A program made the position numbers and the translations under genes. 59,787 nucleotides of DNA, taken from Microbispora triticiradicis (GTDB taxonomy: Bacteria > Actinomycetota > Actinomycetes > Streptosporangiales > Streptosporangiaceae). The stretch lies in assembly GCA_003260025.2 (NCBI GenBank), contig QFZU02000100.1, positions 1 to 59,787 on the forward strand, given 5' to 3'. The notes under the pieces are model-generated. The model made no database searches. It was given only the letters and a program-made list of their open reading frames with translations, and had not been told where the DNA came from. Within the stretch, counting starts at the first letter, position 1; the number at the start of each line of letters is the position of its first letter. This document shows positions 9,723 through 17,690 of the stretch, in pieces.

Positions 9723-11338
9723 CAGGCCGCCCTCGCTTCCGTTGCCGAAAGATTCAGCCCATCTCCGAGCGCCTGGAGTTGGTTCATGTGGTTGCGCCAG
9801 CGCTGGCGTTCGTGGACCGACCGCAGCAGCCGCACACCGATGGGGGCCAGCTCGGGATCACCGGGCTTGACCGGTCGCCAGACGTAGCGGTGAGGGTCGA
9901 CCGGCTCGTCTTCGACGCCGAGCGCTTCAAGGACCCAGGTGCGGCGGTCCTGCTTGTGCTCGGTCAGGGTCTTGTTGGACCACTTGCGAGAGACGAGGAC
10001 GCGTCGGCCCGCGTAGCCGAGGTGGTCGGGCTTGTGCGCCTTGCCCTTGCACCGGCCGGGGGCCATCCCCGGTTTGGCGCCCTTGGGCTGCACCCCGTAC
10101 CGCAGCCAGTTCGGGCAGGTCGGCGAGCACGGCTCGAACCGCAGCGCGTCGAGAAGCCGTTCGGCGTGAGCCTTGCGGCGTGGGTCATCGGTGCCGAGGG
10201 CATCGCCGAGGCTCTTGGTGAGGTACTTCGACAGGTACCCGATGAGCTGGTCGGCGTCCGGGGTCCCGGCGAGCACACTCTGTATGTCGAGCTGGTCGCC
10301 GAAGCGCAGCACGTGCAGGGGCTGGGCGTCCTCGTCGACGTCGAGGCGGTCGAGGGCCTGTTCCCAGGTCGGGAGGACTTCCCCGGTGGTGGGGTCGAGG
10401 TAGCCGGCCCCGTCCTCCCAGATGGGCAGGTGCTCGCCCTCGAAACGGACGTCGTCGGTCGAGGGCCACCACACCTGGTGGTAGGTCGCGGCGATGATCT
10501 GCCGCAGTTCCGCGCGCGGGAGGGTGCCGCGGATCGCCATGTGCAGGTGTGGGGCGAGCCGCTTTTGTGGTTCGACGGTGGCGAAGTACTGCACGTCGTA
10601 TCCGGCGACGCGGCGGAGGTTCTGCACGAAGCGGTCGACGAGCTTGGAGAAGTGCAGCGCGTCCCGGGCCGCGCGGGCGTAGTCGTAGGCGTCCGGGTTT
10701 AGGGGGGCGCCCTCCAGCACCCGCCCGTAGGAGGGCAGGGTGAGGGTGACGAACATCGAGGGCCGGTAGACCTTGCCGTCGGAGCCGCTGAAGGTCCGCC
10801 CGAGGGTGGTCTTGGTCATCTGCCGCTTGGGCAGATCCGGGGCGTCCTGCCGCCGCTTGGTCGAGCGGGACCGCTTGCCGGAGGTGCGGCCGAGGACGTT
10901 GCCGCGCATCCCGGCGGCGTTGATCTCCTCGTCCAGCTCGACGATGGCGGCGTCCAGGTCGCTGGTGTCGCCGCCGGCCTTTTCGGTCTCGTCCCGCCAG
11001 GCTTGGACGTCGGCCCGCAGCTCAACGAGGTGACGCTGATACTCATCGGCGTTGTCGGGGAGGTTCACGGGCTCGTGGTCGAGGTGCCAGCCCTCCCGGC
11101 ACTGCGCCCGCCGAAGCTGCCGGTTGCGCTTGGCGCACGGCGGGCACTTGCTTTCCAACGTCGCCCCACACGGCACGTCGATGACCTCAACCTGCCCGGT
11201 GAGGATGTCCTGCCGACGCAGCGGAACCGGCCGGATGCACACCCCGTACTGCTTGGCGATCTCCTCGACCACGTCCCGCGCCAGCGGTTGCGCCATCCGC
11301 ACGGCGCGAGGTGTGGAGCGATCGAGCGGGTTGGTCAC
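9722..11338 (-). CDS. RepSA-like replication initiator (HUH type)
   Basis: Rolling-circle initiator of the pSAM2 RepSA kind, 538 residues, that nicks the element's double-strand origin. A zinc-binding N-terminal region (CPPC at 65-68) is followed by MFVTLTLPSYG (195-205), the HUH metal motif HLH at 264-266 in LAPHLHMAIRG, and YLSKYLTKS with candidate catalytic tyrosines 368/372. A later Cys cluster (CSPTCPNW) is typical. Overlaps of 4 bp with the gene before and the integrase after couple replication to integration. Confidence 0.88.
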   Translation of the reverse strand: MTNPLDRSTPRAVRMAQPLARDVVEEIAKQYGVCIRPVPLRRQDILTGQVEVIDVPCGATLESKCPPCAKRNRQLRRAQCREGWHLDHEPVNLPDNADEYQRHLVELRADVQAWRDETEKAGGDTSDLDAAIVELDEEINAAGMRGNVLGRTSGKRSRSTKRRQDAPDLPKRQMTKTTLGRTFSGSDGKVYRPSMFVTLTLPSYGRVLEGAPLNPDAYDYARAARDALHFSKLVDRFVQNLRRVAGYDVQYFATVEPQKRLAPHLHMAIRGTLPRAELRQIIAATYHQVWWPSTDDVRFEGEHLPIWEDGAGYLDPTTGEVLPTWEQALDRLDVDEDAQPLHVLRFGDQLDIQSVLAGTPDADQLIGYLSKYLTKSLGDALGTDDPRRKAHAERLLDALRFEPCSPTCPNWLRYGVQPKGAKPGMAPGRCKGKAHKPDHLGYAGRRVLVSRKWSNKTLTEHKQDRRTWVLEALGVEDEPVDPHRYVWRPVKPGDPELAPIGVRLLRSVHERQRWRNHMNQLQALGDGLNLSATEARAA

Positions 11339-11526
11339 CGGTCACCGTCCCAGGCGCCAAGGGGGTCGAGGAGGTCGGCCGGACCGAGACCGTCAACGAT
11401 GACCGTGGCCTTCTGGCCGCACTCGTGGCACTCGACGATGCCGCGCACCGGGTCGAGCCACAGCACATCGCAGGCGCCGCAGCACGAGCAGCGCAGGCCG
11501 TCGAGGAGGTGAGCCAGGCGCATCAT
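11335..11526 (-). CDS. Small zinc-ribbon protein
   Basis: 63 residues with two cysteine pairs (CSCC/GACD and CHECG) predicting a zinc ribbon. It overlaps the stop of the translocase gene before it and the start of rep after it by 4 bp each, so it is part of the operon. Comparable tiny ORFs sit next to rep in AICEs. No excisionase helix-turn-helix is apparent. Function unknown. Confidence 0.75.
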   Translation of the reverse strand: MMRLAHLLDGLRCSCCGACDVLWLDPVRGIVECHECGQKATVIVDGLGPADLLDPLGAWDGDR

Positions 11527-12944
11527 CGGCCCTCCCCCGCGAACTCAGCGACCATCGCGCGGATATCCGTGTCGGAGACGTACGCGGCCCGCACCCGCAC
11601 CGGATCAGGACTGGCTTCGAGCCGGACGTAGCCGACGCCTGCGCCCAGTTCGGGCACGGGTGAGATGTGGTCGGCGAGTGCTCCCCGGTCGCGGGCTCCG
11701 TCGCCGAGGACCATGTCCACCTGTTCCGACTCGTCGAGCCGGAGGGCGATCTTGTCGGGGAACAGGTTGCGGATGTTCATGACCTCCTTGCGCGGGTCCT
11801 GGAGGGCGGCCATGACCCCGACGCCGACCGCCCGGCCCTGCGTGGTGAGTGTTGCGAGGGCCGCCGTGATGCGCTGACGGAGTTGCTTGTCGGGCTGGTA
11901 GGCGGTCAGGAACGCGACCTCGTCGACGAGCACCAGGACGAACGGGTCGCCGGGTGTGGGGGTGTGTGAGCGCTGGAGGCCGGCGAACCGGTCGGCCCGC
12001 TCCTGCATCACCGAGACCGCCTCGTCGAGCAGGTCGGCGCACTCCTTCGGATCGGCCGCATACCGAGCGCCGAACAGGGCGCGGCCGAAGGACAGTTCCA
12101 TCCGCTTGGGATCGAGCGCCCACACCTGCACCAGCCCGGCCCGCATCGCGGGAAGCAGACCGCGGATCGTCGACCACAGGTAGGAGCCCTTGCCCGCCCC
12201 GGTCGCCCCGGCGATCAGGACGTGTGTGCCGTGGACCTTGAGCCGCAGCGGCGTGCCGTCCTCACACCGGCCGATCTCCACCGGCCCTACCGATGACACG
12301 TCAGGGATGGGAACGGCGGGCATCGGTTCGGCGAGCGGGTCACGCCGGGGGAAGGTGAGCACGAGCCGCCCGGCCCGAGCTACCGCCACCCGGCAGGAGG
12401 GAGCGCCGAAGCCGTGGGCCAGGTGCTCGATGCGGTCGGCCCAGTCGGTGACCGCCTGCCCGTTGAGCATCTTCACCGAGACGCGGTCGGCCCACCCGTC
12501 GCACTCCACCCGCACCAGGCGGGGCAGATAGTCGCGTCCCCGGATGTGCCGCCCGAGCCCGGAGACGACCATGACCGGTTGCCAGTGCCGCCGGTAGACC
12601 CAGAACCAGCGGGCGAAGGCGAGCAGCCGCCAGCCGACCAGCCGCAGGAACGAGGCCCGATCCAGCAACGCCCACGACAGGCCCGCCGAGGGCAGGAACC
12701 CGGCCATCACCAGGGCCAGCCGCCAGCCGTACAGGGTCCAGATCACCCCAAAGGCGACCGGCACGGCCACCGCGACCGGATGCCGAACCACGAGACGGAC
12801 CAGGCCCGCGACGAGCCGCGACAGCCAGATCATGATGGTGACGATGGCGGGGGTTCGGACGACGGCCGGGCGGAAGACCACGGCCGTGTCTGGTGTGGTG
12901 GAGACGAGGTTGCGTGCCTCGTCGCCAGGAAGTTTTCGGAACAT
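11523..12944 (-). CDS. FtsK/SpoIIIE-type conjugative DNA translocase (TraSA/TraB-like)
   Basis: Membrane-bound hexameric ATPase that moves double-stranded element DNA between mycelial cells. It has 473 residues: hydrophobic segments at about 36-95, Walker A GATGAGKGS at 246-254 and Walker B VLVLVDE ending at 342. Length and arrangement match the transfer proteins of actinomycete elements, which act alone without a type IV secretion system. A strong hairpin lies just upstream (12989-13022). Confidence 0.9.
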   Translation of the reverse strand: MFRKLPGDEARNLVSTTPDTAVVFRPAVVRTPAIVTIMIWLSRLVAGLVRLVVRHPVAVAVPVAFGVIWTLYGWRLALVMAGFLPSAGLSWALLDRASFLRLVGWRLLAFARWFWVYRRHWQPVMVVSGLGRHIRGRDYLPRLVRVECDGWADRVSVKMLNGQAVTDWADRIEHLAHGFGAPSCRVAVARAGRLVLTFPRRDPLAEPMPAVPIPDVSSVGPVEIGRCEDGTPLRLKVHGTHVLIAGATGAGKGSYLWSTIRGLLPAMRAGLVQVWALDPKRMELSFGRALFGARYAADPKECADLLDEAVSVMQERADRFAGLQRSHTPTPGDPFVLVLVDEVAFLTAYQPDKQLRQRITAALATLTTQGRAVGVGVMAALQDPRKEVMNIRNLFPDKIALRLDESEQVDMVLGDGARDRGALADHISPVPELGAGVGYVRLEASPDPVRVRAAYVSDTDIRAMVAEFAGEGR

Positions 12945-12988
12945 TACACTTCGTGTCCTCTCGTGATTTCGCAGTCAGGGAGAGTTGA

Positions 12989-13022
12989 GGGGCCGCCGGA
13001 AGTTGCCGCTTCCTGCGGCCCC
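12989..13022. terminator. Intra-operon hairpin upstream of the translocase gene
   Basis: GGGGCCGC.GGAAG (12989-13002) pairs with CTTCC.GCGGCCCC (13009-13022), one mismatch, small loop. It lies between the 100-residue gene and the translocase gene on the minus strand, so it may attenuate read-through from the Pra-like promoter or protect mRNA. Confidence 0.5.
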
Positions 13023-13031
13023 GCTTGCGTG

Positions 13032-13334
13032 TCAGGCCGCCGAGTCGGTGGCCTGGGCGTGTTCGGCGTGCATGCGCTCGCAGTCGGCCAGGTACCGCGC
13101 GGCGGCGTTGAAGATCTCCCGCGCGATGTCCAGGTCTTCGGCGGTGACCGGTCCGGCCCCGGTAGTCGAGACCGTCACGTCCGCCTCGTCGGACTCCAGG
13201 ACCAGGTACGGCCGACCGGACTCCAGCACCCGAGCCCGCGCCCGACTGATCGAGGCGTAGAACGAGATCCCGATGCGGGGACGCTCGCCGGGGTCGATCG
13301 ACATCGACAGGTGCGTATACGGCCGCCCGGTCAC
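13032..13334 (-). CDS. AICE-conserved hypothetical protein
   Basis: 100 residues starting at a GTG that overlaps the stop of the Pra-like gene (GTGA). The sequence is soluble with strands in the first half (RIGISFYASISRARARVLES, YLVLESDEADVTVS) and a C-terminal helix with Cys and His (ADCERMHAEHAQ). Such ORFs recur between pra and traSA in these elements. I do not recognise a function. Confidence 0.7.
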   Translation of the reverse strand: MTGRPYTHLSMSIDPGERPRIGISFYASISRARARVLESGRPYLVLESDEADVTVSTTGAGPVTAEDLDIAREIFNAAARYLADCERMHAEHAQATDSAA

Positions 13335-13747
13335 GCCGCCACCTCCTTGCCGTTGCCGGCCGCCTTGGCGTGAGCGCGAGGAGCGCGCATCTCCCGAGCC
13401 CGGATGGAGTAGGCGAGCCGTCCGGACCCGTTGACGTACGGGGTCACGGTCAGCCCGTCGAACTCGACCGGCGTGAAGGGCAGGCCCGCCACCGGGGCCG
13501 GGGGCACCGGCTGAACCGGAGCGAGGATCTTGACGGCCACGGTCTTCTGCGCCGCCTTCAGCGACGGGTCGGCGTCCATCACGGGGATCTGCCAGACGAG
13601 TTCGCCCGTCTGCTTGTCCCGCGCCTGGACGAACCGGCCGTTGCTCGACGCCTCGAAGTCCTTGACCGGCTCGACCTCACCCACCGCATAGCAGCCGTAC
13701 GGGAAGATCTGGCCGAAGCTGATCGGAATGGGTCCCTGTAGAGCCAT
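13331..13747 (-). CDS. Pra-like activator of replication, integration and excision
   Basis: 138 residues beginning MALQGPIPISFGQIFPYG. The ATG at 13747 is preceded by GGAGG at proper spacing. Family marks are VEPVKDFEASSNGRFVQARD, GELVWQIPVMDADPS, VKILAPVQPVPP and PFTPVEFDGLTVTPYVN. This is the family annotated as plasmid replication, integration and excision activator after Pra of pSAM2. It is the first gene of the operon running through traSA and rep to int and sits directly behind two operator palindromes, matching KorSA control of pra in pSAM2. Confidence 0.75.
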   Translation of the reverse strand: MALQGPIPISFGQIFPYGCYAVGEVEPVKDFEASSNGRFVQARDKQTGELVWQIPVMDADPSLKAAQKTVAVKILAPVQPVPPAPVAGLPFTPVEFDGLTVTPYVNGSGRLAYSIRAREMRAPRAHAKAAGNGKEVAA

Positions 13748-13782
13748 GTGGCACCACCTCCTCATCTTGTCCTGTCGGTTAG

Positions 13783-13796
13783 CTTGACTGACCAAG
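13783..13796. promoter_or_regulatory. Putative KorSA-type operator 1
   Basis: CTTGACTGACCAAG, an imperfect palindrome 36 bp upstream of the Pra-like start. It matches operator 2 at 11 of 14 positions and is embedded in a longer AGCTTG/CAAGCT inverted repeat. Confidence 0.6.
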
Positions 13797-13823
13797 CTAC
13801 CTCTTCATGAAACGCGAAACCCG

Positions 13824-13837
13824 CTTGGCTAGCCAAG
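13824..13837. promoter_or_regulatory. Putative KorSA-type operator 2 (perfect palindrome)
   Basis: CTTGGCTAGCCAAG is a perfect 14-bp palindrome between the GntR gene and the Pra-like gene, 41 bp from operator 1. It is the best copy of a motif found three times, all near gntR and pra. Confidence 0.68.
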
Positions 13838-13869
13838 TACACCAAGCGGGTTCGCGGAGGAAAGTTGGA

Positions 13870-14601
13870 TTACCGGATGGGGTAGGCGTCTTCGAGCTCG
13901 TGACGGTCGCCGGGGAGGACCGTCTCCACCACGATCCAGGGCTTACCGGTGGCGTCGCAGGCGACGGCATAGACGGCCAGCAGCGCGGCCGAGGCCTTGA
14001 CGCCGAGGAGGTCTCGCTCCTCCGGTGTGGGGTTGCGAGCGGTCACGTGCTCGATGATGTGATCCAGCTCGACGCCGGCAGCGGCTTCCACGTAGCGCCG
14101 TACGCCCTGCTTGAGATCGGCAGGGTCTGTCAGTGCCGTCCCTTCGGCCACGTCGGCGGGAACCCAGGTCGAGGAGACCTCGGATGCTTCGTCGTCGCGG
14201 GTGACGAGGGTCTTGCGGAGCACGACCGGCGACTTGGGCGTGATGCCGAGGTAGGAGGCGATGCGGTTGGGTGCTTCGGCCGGCCCCGCTGTGAGGAGTC
14301 GGCTGGAGACCTGGACCTCTTTGCGGTCGAGCAGTTCACGCCCGGTGCGTACCTGTTGGGTGGAGGCGATGGCCGGGCGTCCCCGGACGAACCGGCCCTT
14401 GCCTTGATGGGTGACGATCCAGCCGTGATCACGCAGCACGCCCAGCGCCTTGACGACGGTCGGCCGTGCCATGCCGAACTCGGCCATGAGCTGATGTTCG
14501 CTCGGTAGAGGAGAGCCGGGCGGATACTCGCCGGACTCGATGCGCCGTTCCAGTTCGGCGATCAGTTGCGCGTATTTGGGAGGGGTGTATTCAAATGACA
14601 T
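13870..14601 (-). CDS. GntR-family repressor with UTRA domain (KorSA-like)
   Basis: 243 residues: N-terminal winged helix (YAQLIAELERRIESGEYPPG, LPSEHQLMAEFGMARPTVVKA), then LRDHGWIVTHQGKGRFV and a C-terminal UTRA ligand domain from about residue 90 (SRLLTAGPAEAPNRIASYLG, VVLRKTLVT). In pSAM2 the GntR protein KorSA represses pra and itself, keeping the element integrated. The arrangement here (own promoter carrying one operator copy, pra promoter carrying two) supports the same role. The effector is unknown. Confidence 0.85.
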   Translation of the reverse strand: MSFEYTPPKYAQLIAELERRIESGEYPPGSPLPSEHQLMAEFGMARPTVVKALGVLRDHGWIVTHQGKGRFVRGRPAIASTQQVRTGRELLDRKEVQVSSRLLTAGPAEAPNRIASYLGITPKSPVVLRKTLVTRDDEASEVSSTWVPADVAEGTALTDPADLKQGVRRYVEAAAGVELDHIIEHVTARNPTPEERDLLGVKASAALLAVYAVACDATGKPWIVVETVLPGDRHELEDAYPIR

Positions 14602-14622
14602 CAGAGCCCCACATTCAACATG

Positions 14623-14636
14623 CCTGTCTAGCCAAG
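14623..14636. promoter_or_regulatory. Putative KorSA-type operator 3 (gntR promoter)
   Basis: CCTGTCTAGCCAAG matches the perfect operator 2 at 12 of 14 positions. It lies 22 bp upstream of the GntR start and overlaps a second inverted repeat CTAGCC/GGCTAG (14628-14644). Suggests autoregulation. Confidence 0.58.
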
Positions 14637-14756
14637 CAGGCTAGCAGTGCATGCGATGCTTGCGAAGGGCTTCCGCCGACATGAACTCCTACCCCGTGAG
14701 CGCGACGGCGCAGGACACCCGCGCCTTGATGGAGTCGACCACGCCGCCGCGCCCGT

Positions 14757-15050
14757 CTATCGGACCTGACCAGTCAGCAGCGCCGACCAGGTCTCCCAGC
14801 CCTGCCCCACCCGCCAGCGGTGGGTCTCGCTGATCTCAGGGGCGTCCTCGTTCTGCACCGTGCGCCGGATGAAGGCGACACCGCCCGACTGGCACAGTTC
14901 GTAGAACCGGGCCTGACAGTCGCACGTCCAGGCCAGCACCCGGACGCGATGCGCCGGCGATGGCTTCCACCACTCCAGTTTCCGGAAGTTCCCCCGGCGG
15001 ATGGAGACGTGTGCGCTGTGCAGGCGATCAGGCTCGTCGAGGTCGTTCAC
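14757..15050 (-). CDS. AICE hypothetical protein
   Basis: 97 residues from a GTG at 15050 that overlaps the stop of the preceding gene. The protein reads NDLDEPDRLHSAHVSIRRG at the start and contains CDCQARFYELCQSGG, a possible metal site. It is the last of a three-gene minus-strand cluster (15552-14757) upstream of the GntR gene. Function unrecognised. Confidence 0.6.
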   Translation of the reverse strand: MNDLDEPDRLHSAHVSIRRGNFRKLEWWKPSPAHRVRVLAWTCDCQARFYELCQSGGVAFIRRTVQNEDAPEISETHRWRVGQGWETWSALLTGQVR

Positions 15051-15391
15051 GAGCCCTCGCCAGCAAGGTACGGCGGGCACGGGTGGACGTGGCGGAGTTG
15101 CCCGTACCGATGCGCCACCCGGCGCGCGGCGGTGACGATGTCGGAGGCCGGGGCGAAGGCGTAGACGGGCCGCCCGCTGGTCGAGGTACGGCCCGAGCGC
15201 CAGCGGAACCAGTGACCATCGGTCCAGACGACCAGCTCGACCCAGACCGACACCAGCGCCAGCCCGTACCCCTCGTGCACGTCGGCGGCCACGCCGTACT
15301 GCTCCAGTTCCACACGCAGCCGCTCCGCAGTGTGGGCAGCGGTGACGACCGGGGGCCGCCGAGCGTACACGAGCTGATCGGCGCCCATCAC
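15047..15391 (-). CDS. AICE hypothetical protein
   Basis: About 114 residues; GTG 15391 or the adjacent ATG 15388, overlapping the stop of the zinc-motif gene before it. It contains AAHTAERLRVELEQYGV followed by LALVSVWVELVVWTDGHWFRW, an alpha/beta pattern seen in small ORFs of actinobacterial elements. It overlaps the next gene by 4 bp. Function unrecognised. Confidence 0.62.
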   Translation of the reverse strand: MMGADQLVYARRPPVVTAAHTAERLRVELEQYGVAADVHEGYGLALVSVWVELVVWTDGHWFRWRSGRTSTSGRPVYAFAPASDIVTAARRVAHRYGQLRHVHPCPPYLAGEGS

Positions 15392-15552
15392 GCCGCCGCC
15401 GGCACACCGGTACCCGCACAGTCGAAGCAGTCGACCGCCACCAACTCCACGGCCACACCGTCAAGCCGAAGCCGGGCATCGGCCGAGGACTCCCGAACGA
15501 ACCGCCAGCCCTTCCCCCGGCAGGCTCCGCATCTGTCCATCTCCGTAACCAT
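15388..15552 (-). CDS. Small zinc-motif protein (CxxC-CxxC)
   Basis: 54 residues from ATG 15552 (MVTEMDRCGACRGKGWRF). CGAC and CFDC pairs with G-x-G suggest a DnaJ-type zinc hairpin. It is the first gene of the minus-strand cluster divergent from the HTH regulator. The frame continues upstream but that part is arginine-rich and not protein-like. Confidence 0.62.
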   Translation of the reverse strand: MVTEMDRCGACRGKGWRFVRESSADARLRLDGVAVELVAVDCFDCAGTGVPAAA

Positions 15553-15684
15553 GGGATCAAGGGTCGGAATTCTCGTTCTCCCAGCCCATCCCCGCGTGGC
15601 ATCCCTTGACGGGATAGGTCGCGACCGCGTAGCAGTGGAAGGCACTTTCCGTTGCCCGCCCCGGTGCGAGAGGAAAGCCCGCGG

Positions 15685-16563
15685 ATGCCGCCACGCATGG
15701 CCGAGCCGTACGAGGTCCCCGCCTCGCTATGGCACCGCCCCGACATGCTCGCCGCGCTCAAGGCCCGCGACATCGGCGCGGTCTTCCGCCTGGTTCGCCA
15801 GTACGGCGGCTTGAGCCAGACCGCGATCGGCAGCCTGACCGGCTACAGCCAGGGCAAGGTCAGCGCCATCATGAGCGGTCTCGCCGCAGCCCTCACCGAA
15901 TACCCGGTCGCCGGCCCCCAGCTCCCGGAGCTGCCGCAACTTGCCGCCGCCGTCGCCAGAGCGAAGCGGACCTACCAGGCGTGCCGATACTCCGAGGTCG
16001 CGGCGATGCTTCCCATGCTGATCCGCTCCCTGCGCCTCGCGTGCGCCACGCTCAACGGGGACGCCCGGCTCAAGGCGCACGCCCTGTCCGCCGAGGCGCA
16101 CCACGTGGCCGCCTCCATCCTGCTCAAGCAGGAGGACAAGGGGCACACCACCGCCGAACTCCTGGACGAAGCCGAGGACGCAGGCCGACGACTCGGCTAC
16201 GACGGCAACCACATGTGGACCGCGTTCGGTCCGAACAACGTCCTGTGCCACCGGGTGAACATCGCCCTCTCACTCGGCGACGCGGGAACCGCGATCGAGA
16301 ACGCCCGCAGGATCGACATCAACGCCCTGCCCATCAACGAGCGCAAGGCGACTGTCCTCCTGGACACTTCCCGCGCGTTCCTCGCCTGGGGCAAACACGA
16401 CCGCGCCCTCTACATCCTGCGGGCTGCCGGAGACATCGCCCCCGAGGAAATCACCACCCGCCCCGCCACTCATAGGCTAGTCCGCGACATCCTCGCCACC
16501 GCGCCCATCAGCATTCGGCGCGAAGCGCGGGAGTACGCCGAATCCCTGGGAGTCACCGCGTGA
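15685..16563 (+). CDS. Helix-turn-helix regulator with TPR-like C-terminus
   Basis: About 292 residues from ATG 15685 (MPPRMAEPYEVP), with AGAGGAAA upstream. The HTH is ARDIGAVFRLVRQYGG then LSQTAIGSLTGYSQGKVSAIM (residues about 30-68). The C-terminal half is helical (AHALSAEAHHVAASILL, AFLAWGKHDRALYILRAAGD). Actinobacterial proteins of this kind are, from memory, nearer 400 residues and have a spacer after the HTH that is missing here. It overlaps the flavoprotein gene by 4 bp. A truncated, nearly identical copy is at 27841-28668. Confidence 0.78.
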   Translation: MPPRMAEPYEVPASLWHRPDMLAALKARDIGAVFRLVRQYGGLSQTAIGSLTGYSQGKVSAIMSGLAAALTEYPVAGPQLPELPQLAAAVARAKRTYQACRYSEVAAMLPMLIRSLRLACATLNGDARLKAHALSAEAHHVAASILLKQEDKGHTTAELLDEAEDAGRRLGYDGNHMWTAFGPNNVLCHRVNIALSLGDAGTAIENARRIDINALPINERKATVLLDTSRAFLAWGKHDRALYILRAAGDIAPEEITTRPATHRLVRDILATAPISIRREAREYAESLGVTA

Positions 16564-17093
16564 CCGACACCGGCAAGGTCCTGTACGTCATCGTCTGCGC
16601 CGCAGGACCCGCCGGCGACGTCGGCAAGCTCGTCATCATGGCTCAAGACGACGGATGGACCGTGCAGATCGTCGCCACTCCGAACGCGCTCGACTTCATC
16701 GACGTCCCCGCGCTGGAGAAGCAGACCGGCCGCCCTGTCCGCAGCCAATACCGCAAACCCGGCGACCCTAAGCCGCCGAGGGCAGACGCCATCATCGTCG
16801 CGCCCGCGACCTACAACACCATTAACAAGTTTGCCCAGGGCATCGCCGACACCTACGCGCTCGGCCTGCTTGCCGAAGCCCCCGGCCTCGGCATCCCGGT
16901 CGTCGTCCTGCCCTTCGTGAACAGCGCCCTTGCTGCTCGCAAGCCCTTCCACCACAGCATCGACTCGCTGCGCAGTGAAGGTGTTGATCTGCTCATAGGA
17001 CCTGGCCAGTTTGAACCGCATCCGCCGAGCGGAGGCACCGACCGGCTGGATACCTTCCCGTGGCAACTGGCGTTGAAGGTACTGCGCAAGTGA
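16560..17093 (+). CDS. Flavoprotein (PPC decarboxylase/EpiD-like fold)
   Basis: 177 residues from a GTG overlapping the regulator's stop. It has the flavoprotein (PF02441) layout: VLYVIVCAAG at the N-terminus, then IIVAPATYNTINKFAQGIAD, the FMN/substrate loop, and GIPVVVLPFVNSALA. Such genes are commonly coupled to an HTH regulator in actinobacterial elements; substrate unknown. The N-terminal 53 residues recur in the truncated copy at 28665. Confidence 0.82.
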   Translation: MTDTGKVLYVIVCAAGPAGDVGKLVIMAQDDGWTVQIVATPNALDFIDVPALEKQTGRPVRSQYRKPGDPKPPRADAIIVAPATYNTINKFAQGIADTYALGLLAEAPGLGIPVVVLPFVNSALAARKPFHHSIDSLRSEGVDLLIGPGQFEPHPPSGGTDRLDTFPWQLALKVLRK

Positions 17094-17690
17094 TTAGCCC
17101 CGGTCAAGAATGACCGCCGCGATGGCAGCGAGGCCGGAGAAAGTAGAGCCGATGCAAGCCAAGGTCGCCACCCGTTCCTTCGGCGTAATCCACAGCCCGC
17201 GGTTCAGCTCCCGCCAGCGATCGCGTCCGAGCTTGCGAGCAAAGTTCTGACGTTTGTGTTGCCGGACCTGGTTGCAACCAAAGAGGAGGCCACGGGCGTT
17301 GTGGCGGCAGGGGCCTTGCCGGCCCTCTGCTCCGCATGTTCGAGGAACGCGAAATAGGAAGTAAATGATCGCGAGGAGCGATCCCGCTATCAGGAGAGGG
17401 GCGATCTTACCTTTGTCGTCTGCTGCCCACCAGCCCCACGCGACAGCGGCAAACACCGCATAGCCCCAGTACTTCCCGAAAAACCCCTGTTTCCCTCGCG
17501 CCATAGGTGCAAGGTATAGAACCTCAGTGATGGCGAACAGGGTAGATGTTAGTTGCTGCAGGCTACCAACATGTGCATTGACGAGCACAGGCTGAGTCTG
17601 TTCGTCCGACTGCCTGCCAGCTAAGTAGGGAACGCAGAAGTCATCGGCTGCCTTGTGTTCAGGCAGCCTTAGAATTCCGGCGGTCTCCAT
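17094..17690 (-). CDS. Small membrane protein of unknown function, partner of the KAP NTPase
   Basis: 198 residues if ATG 17690 is used; that start overlaps the end of the KAP gene by 22 bp, and GGAGGG abuts it, so a start at 17517 (MARGKQGFF) is possible. It has two membrane segments (YAVFAAVAWGWW, IAPLLIAGSLLAIIYFLF), a cytoplasmic Cys block (CGAEGRQGPCRHNARGLLFGC) and a final helix TLACIGSTFSGLAAIAAVIL. The Cys/His block recalls a small-membrane-protein family that I cannot name. Base composition is AT-richer than the AICE core. Probably one transcript with the KAP gene. Confidence 0.65.
   Translation of the reverse strand: METAGILRLPEHKAADDFCVPYLAGRQSDEQTQPVLVNAHVGSLQQLTSTLFAITEVLYLAPMARGKQGFFGKYWGYAVFAAVAWGWWAADDKGKIAPLLIAGSLLAIIYFLFRVPRTCGAEGRQGPCRHNARGLLFGCNQVRQHKRQNFARKLGRDRWRELNRGLWITPKERVATLACIGSTFSGLAAIAAVILDRG

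Noticed and set aside
14651-14833. Short plus-strand ORF between the GntR gene and the small hypothetical gene
   Set aside because: It overlaps the gntR promoter and the end of the minus-strand gene, with a Ser/Thr/Pro-rich translation and no ribosome site.
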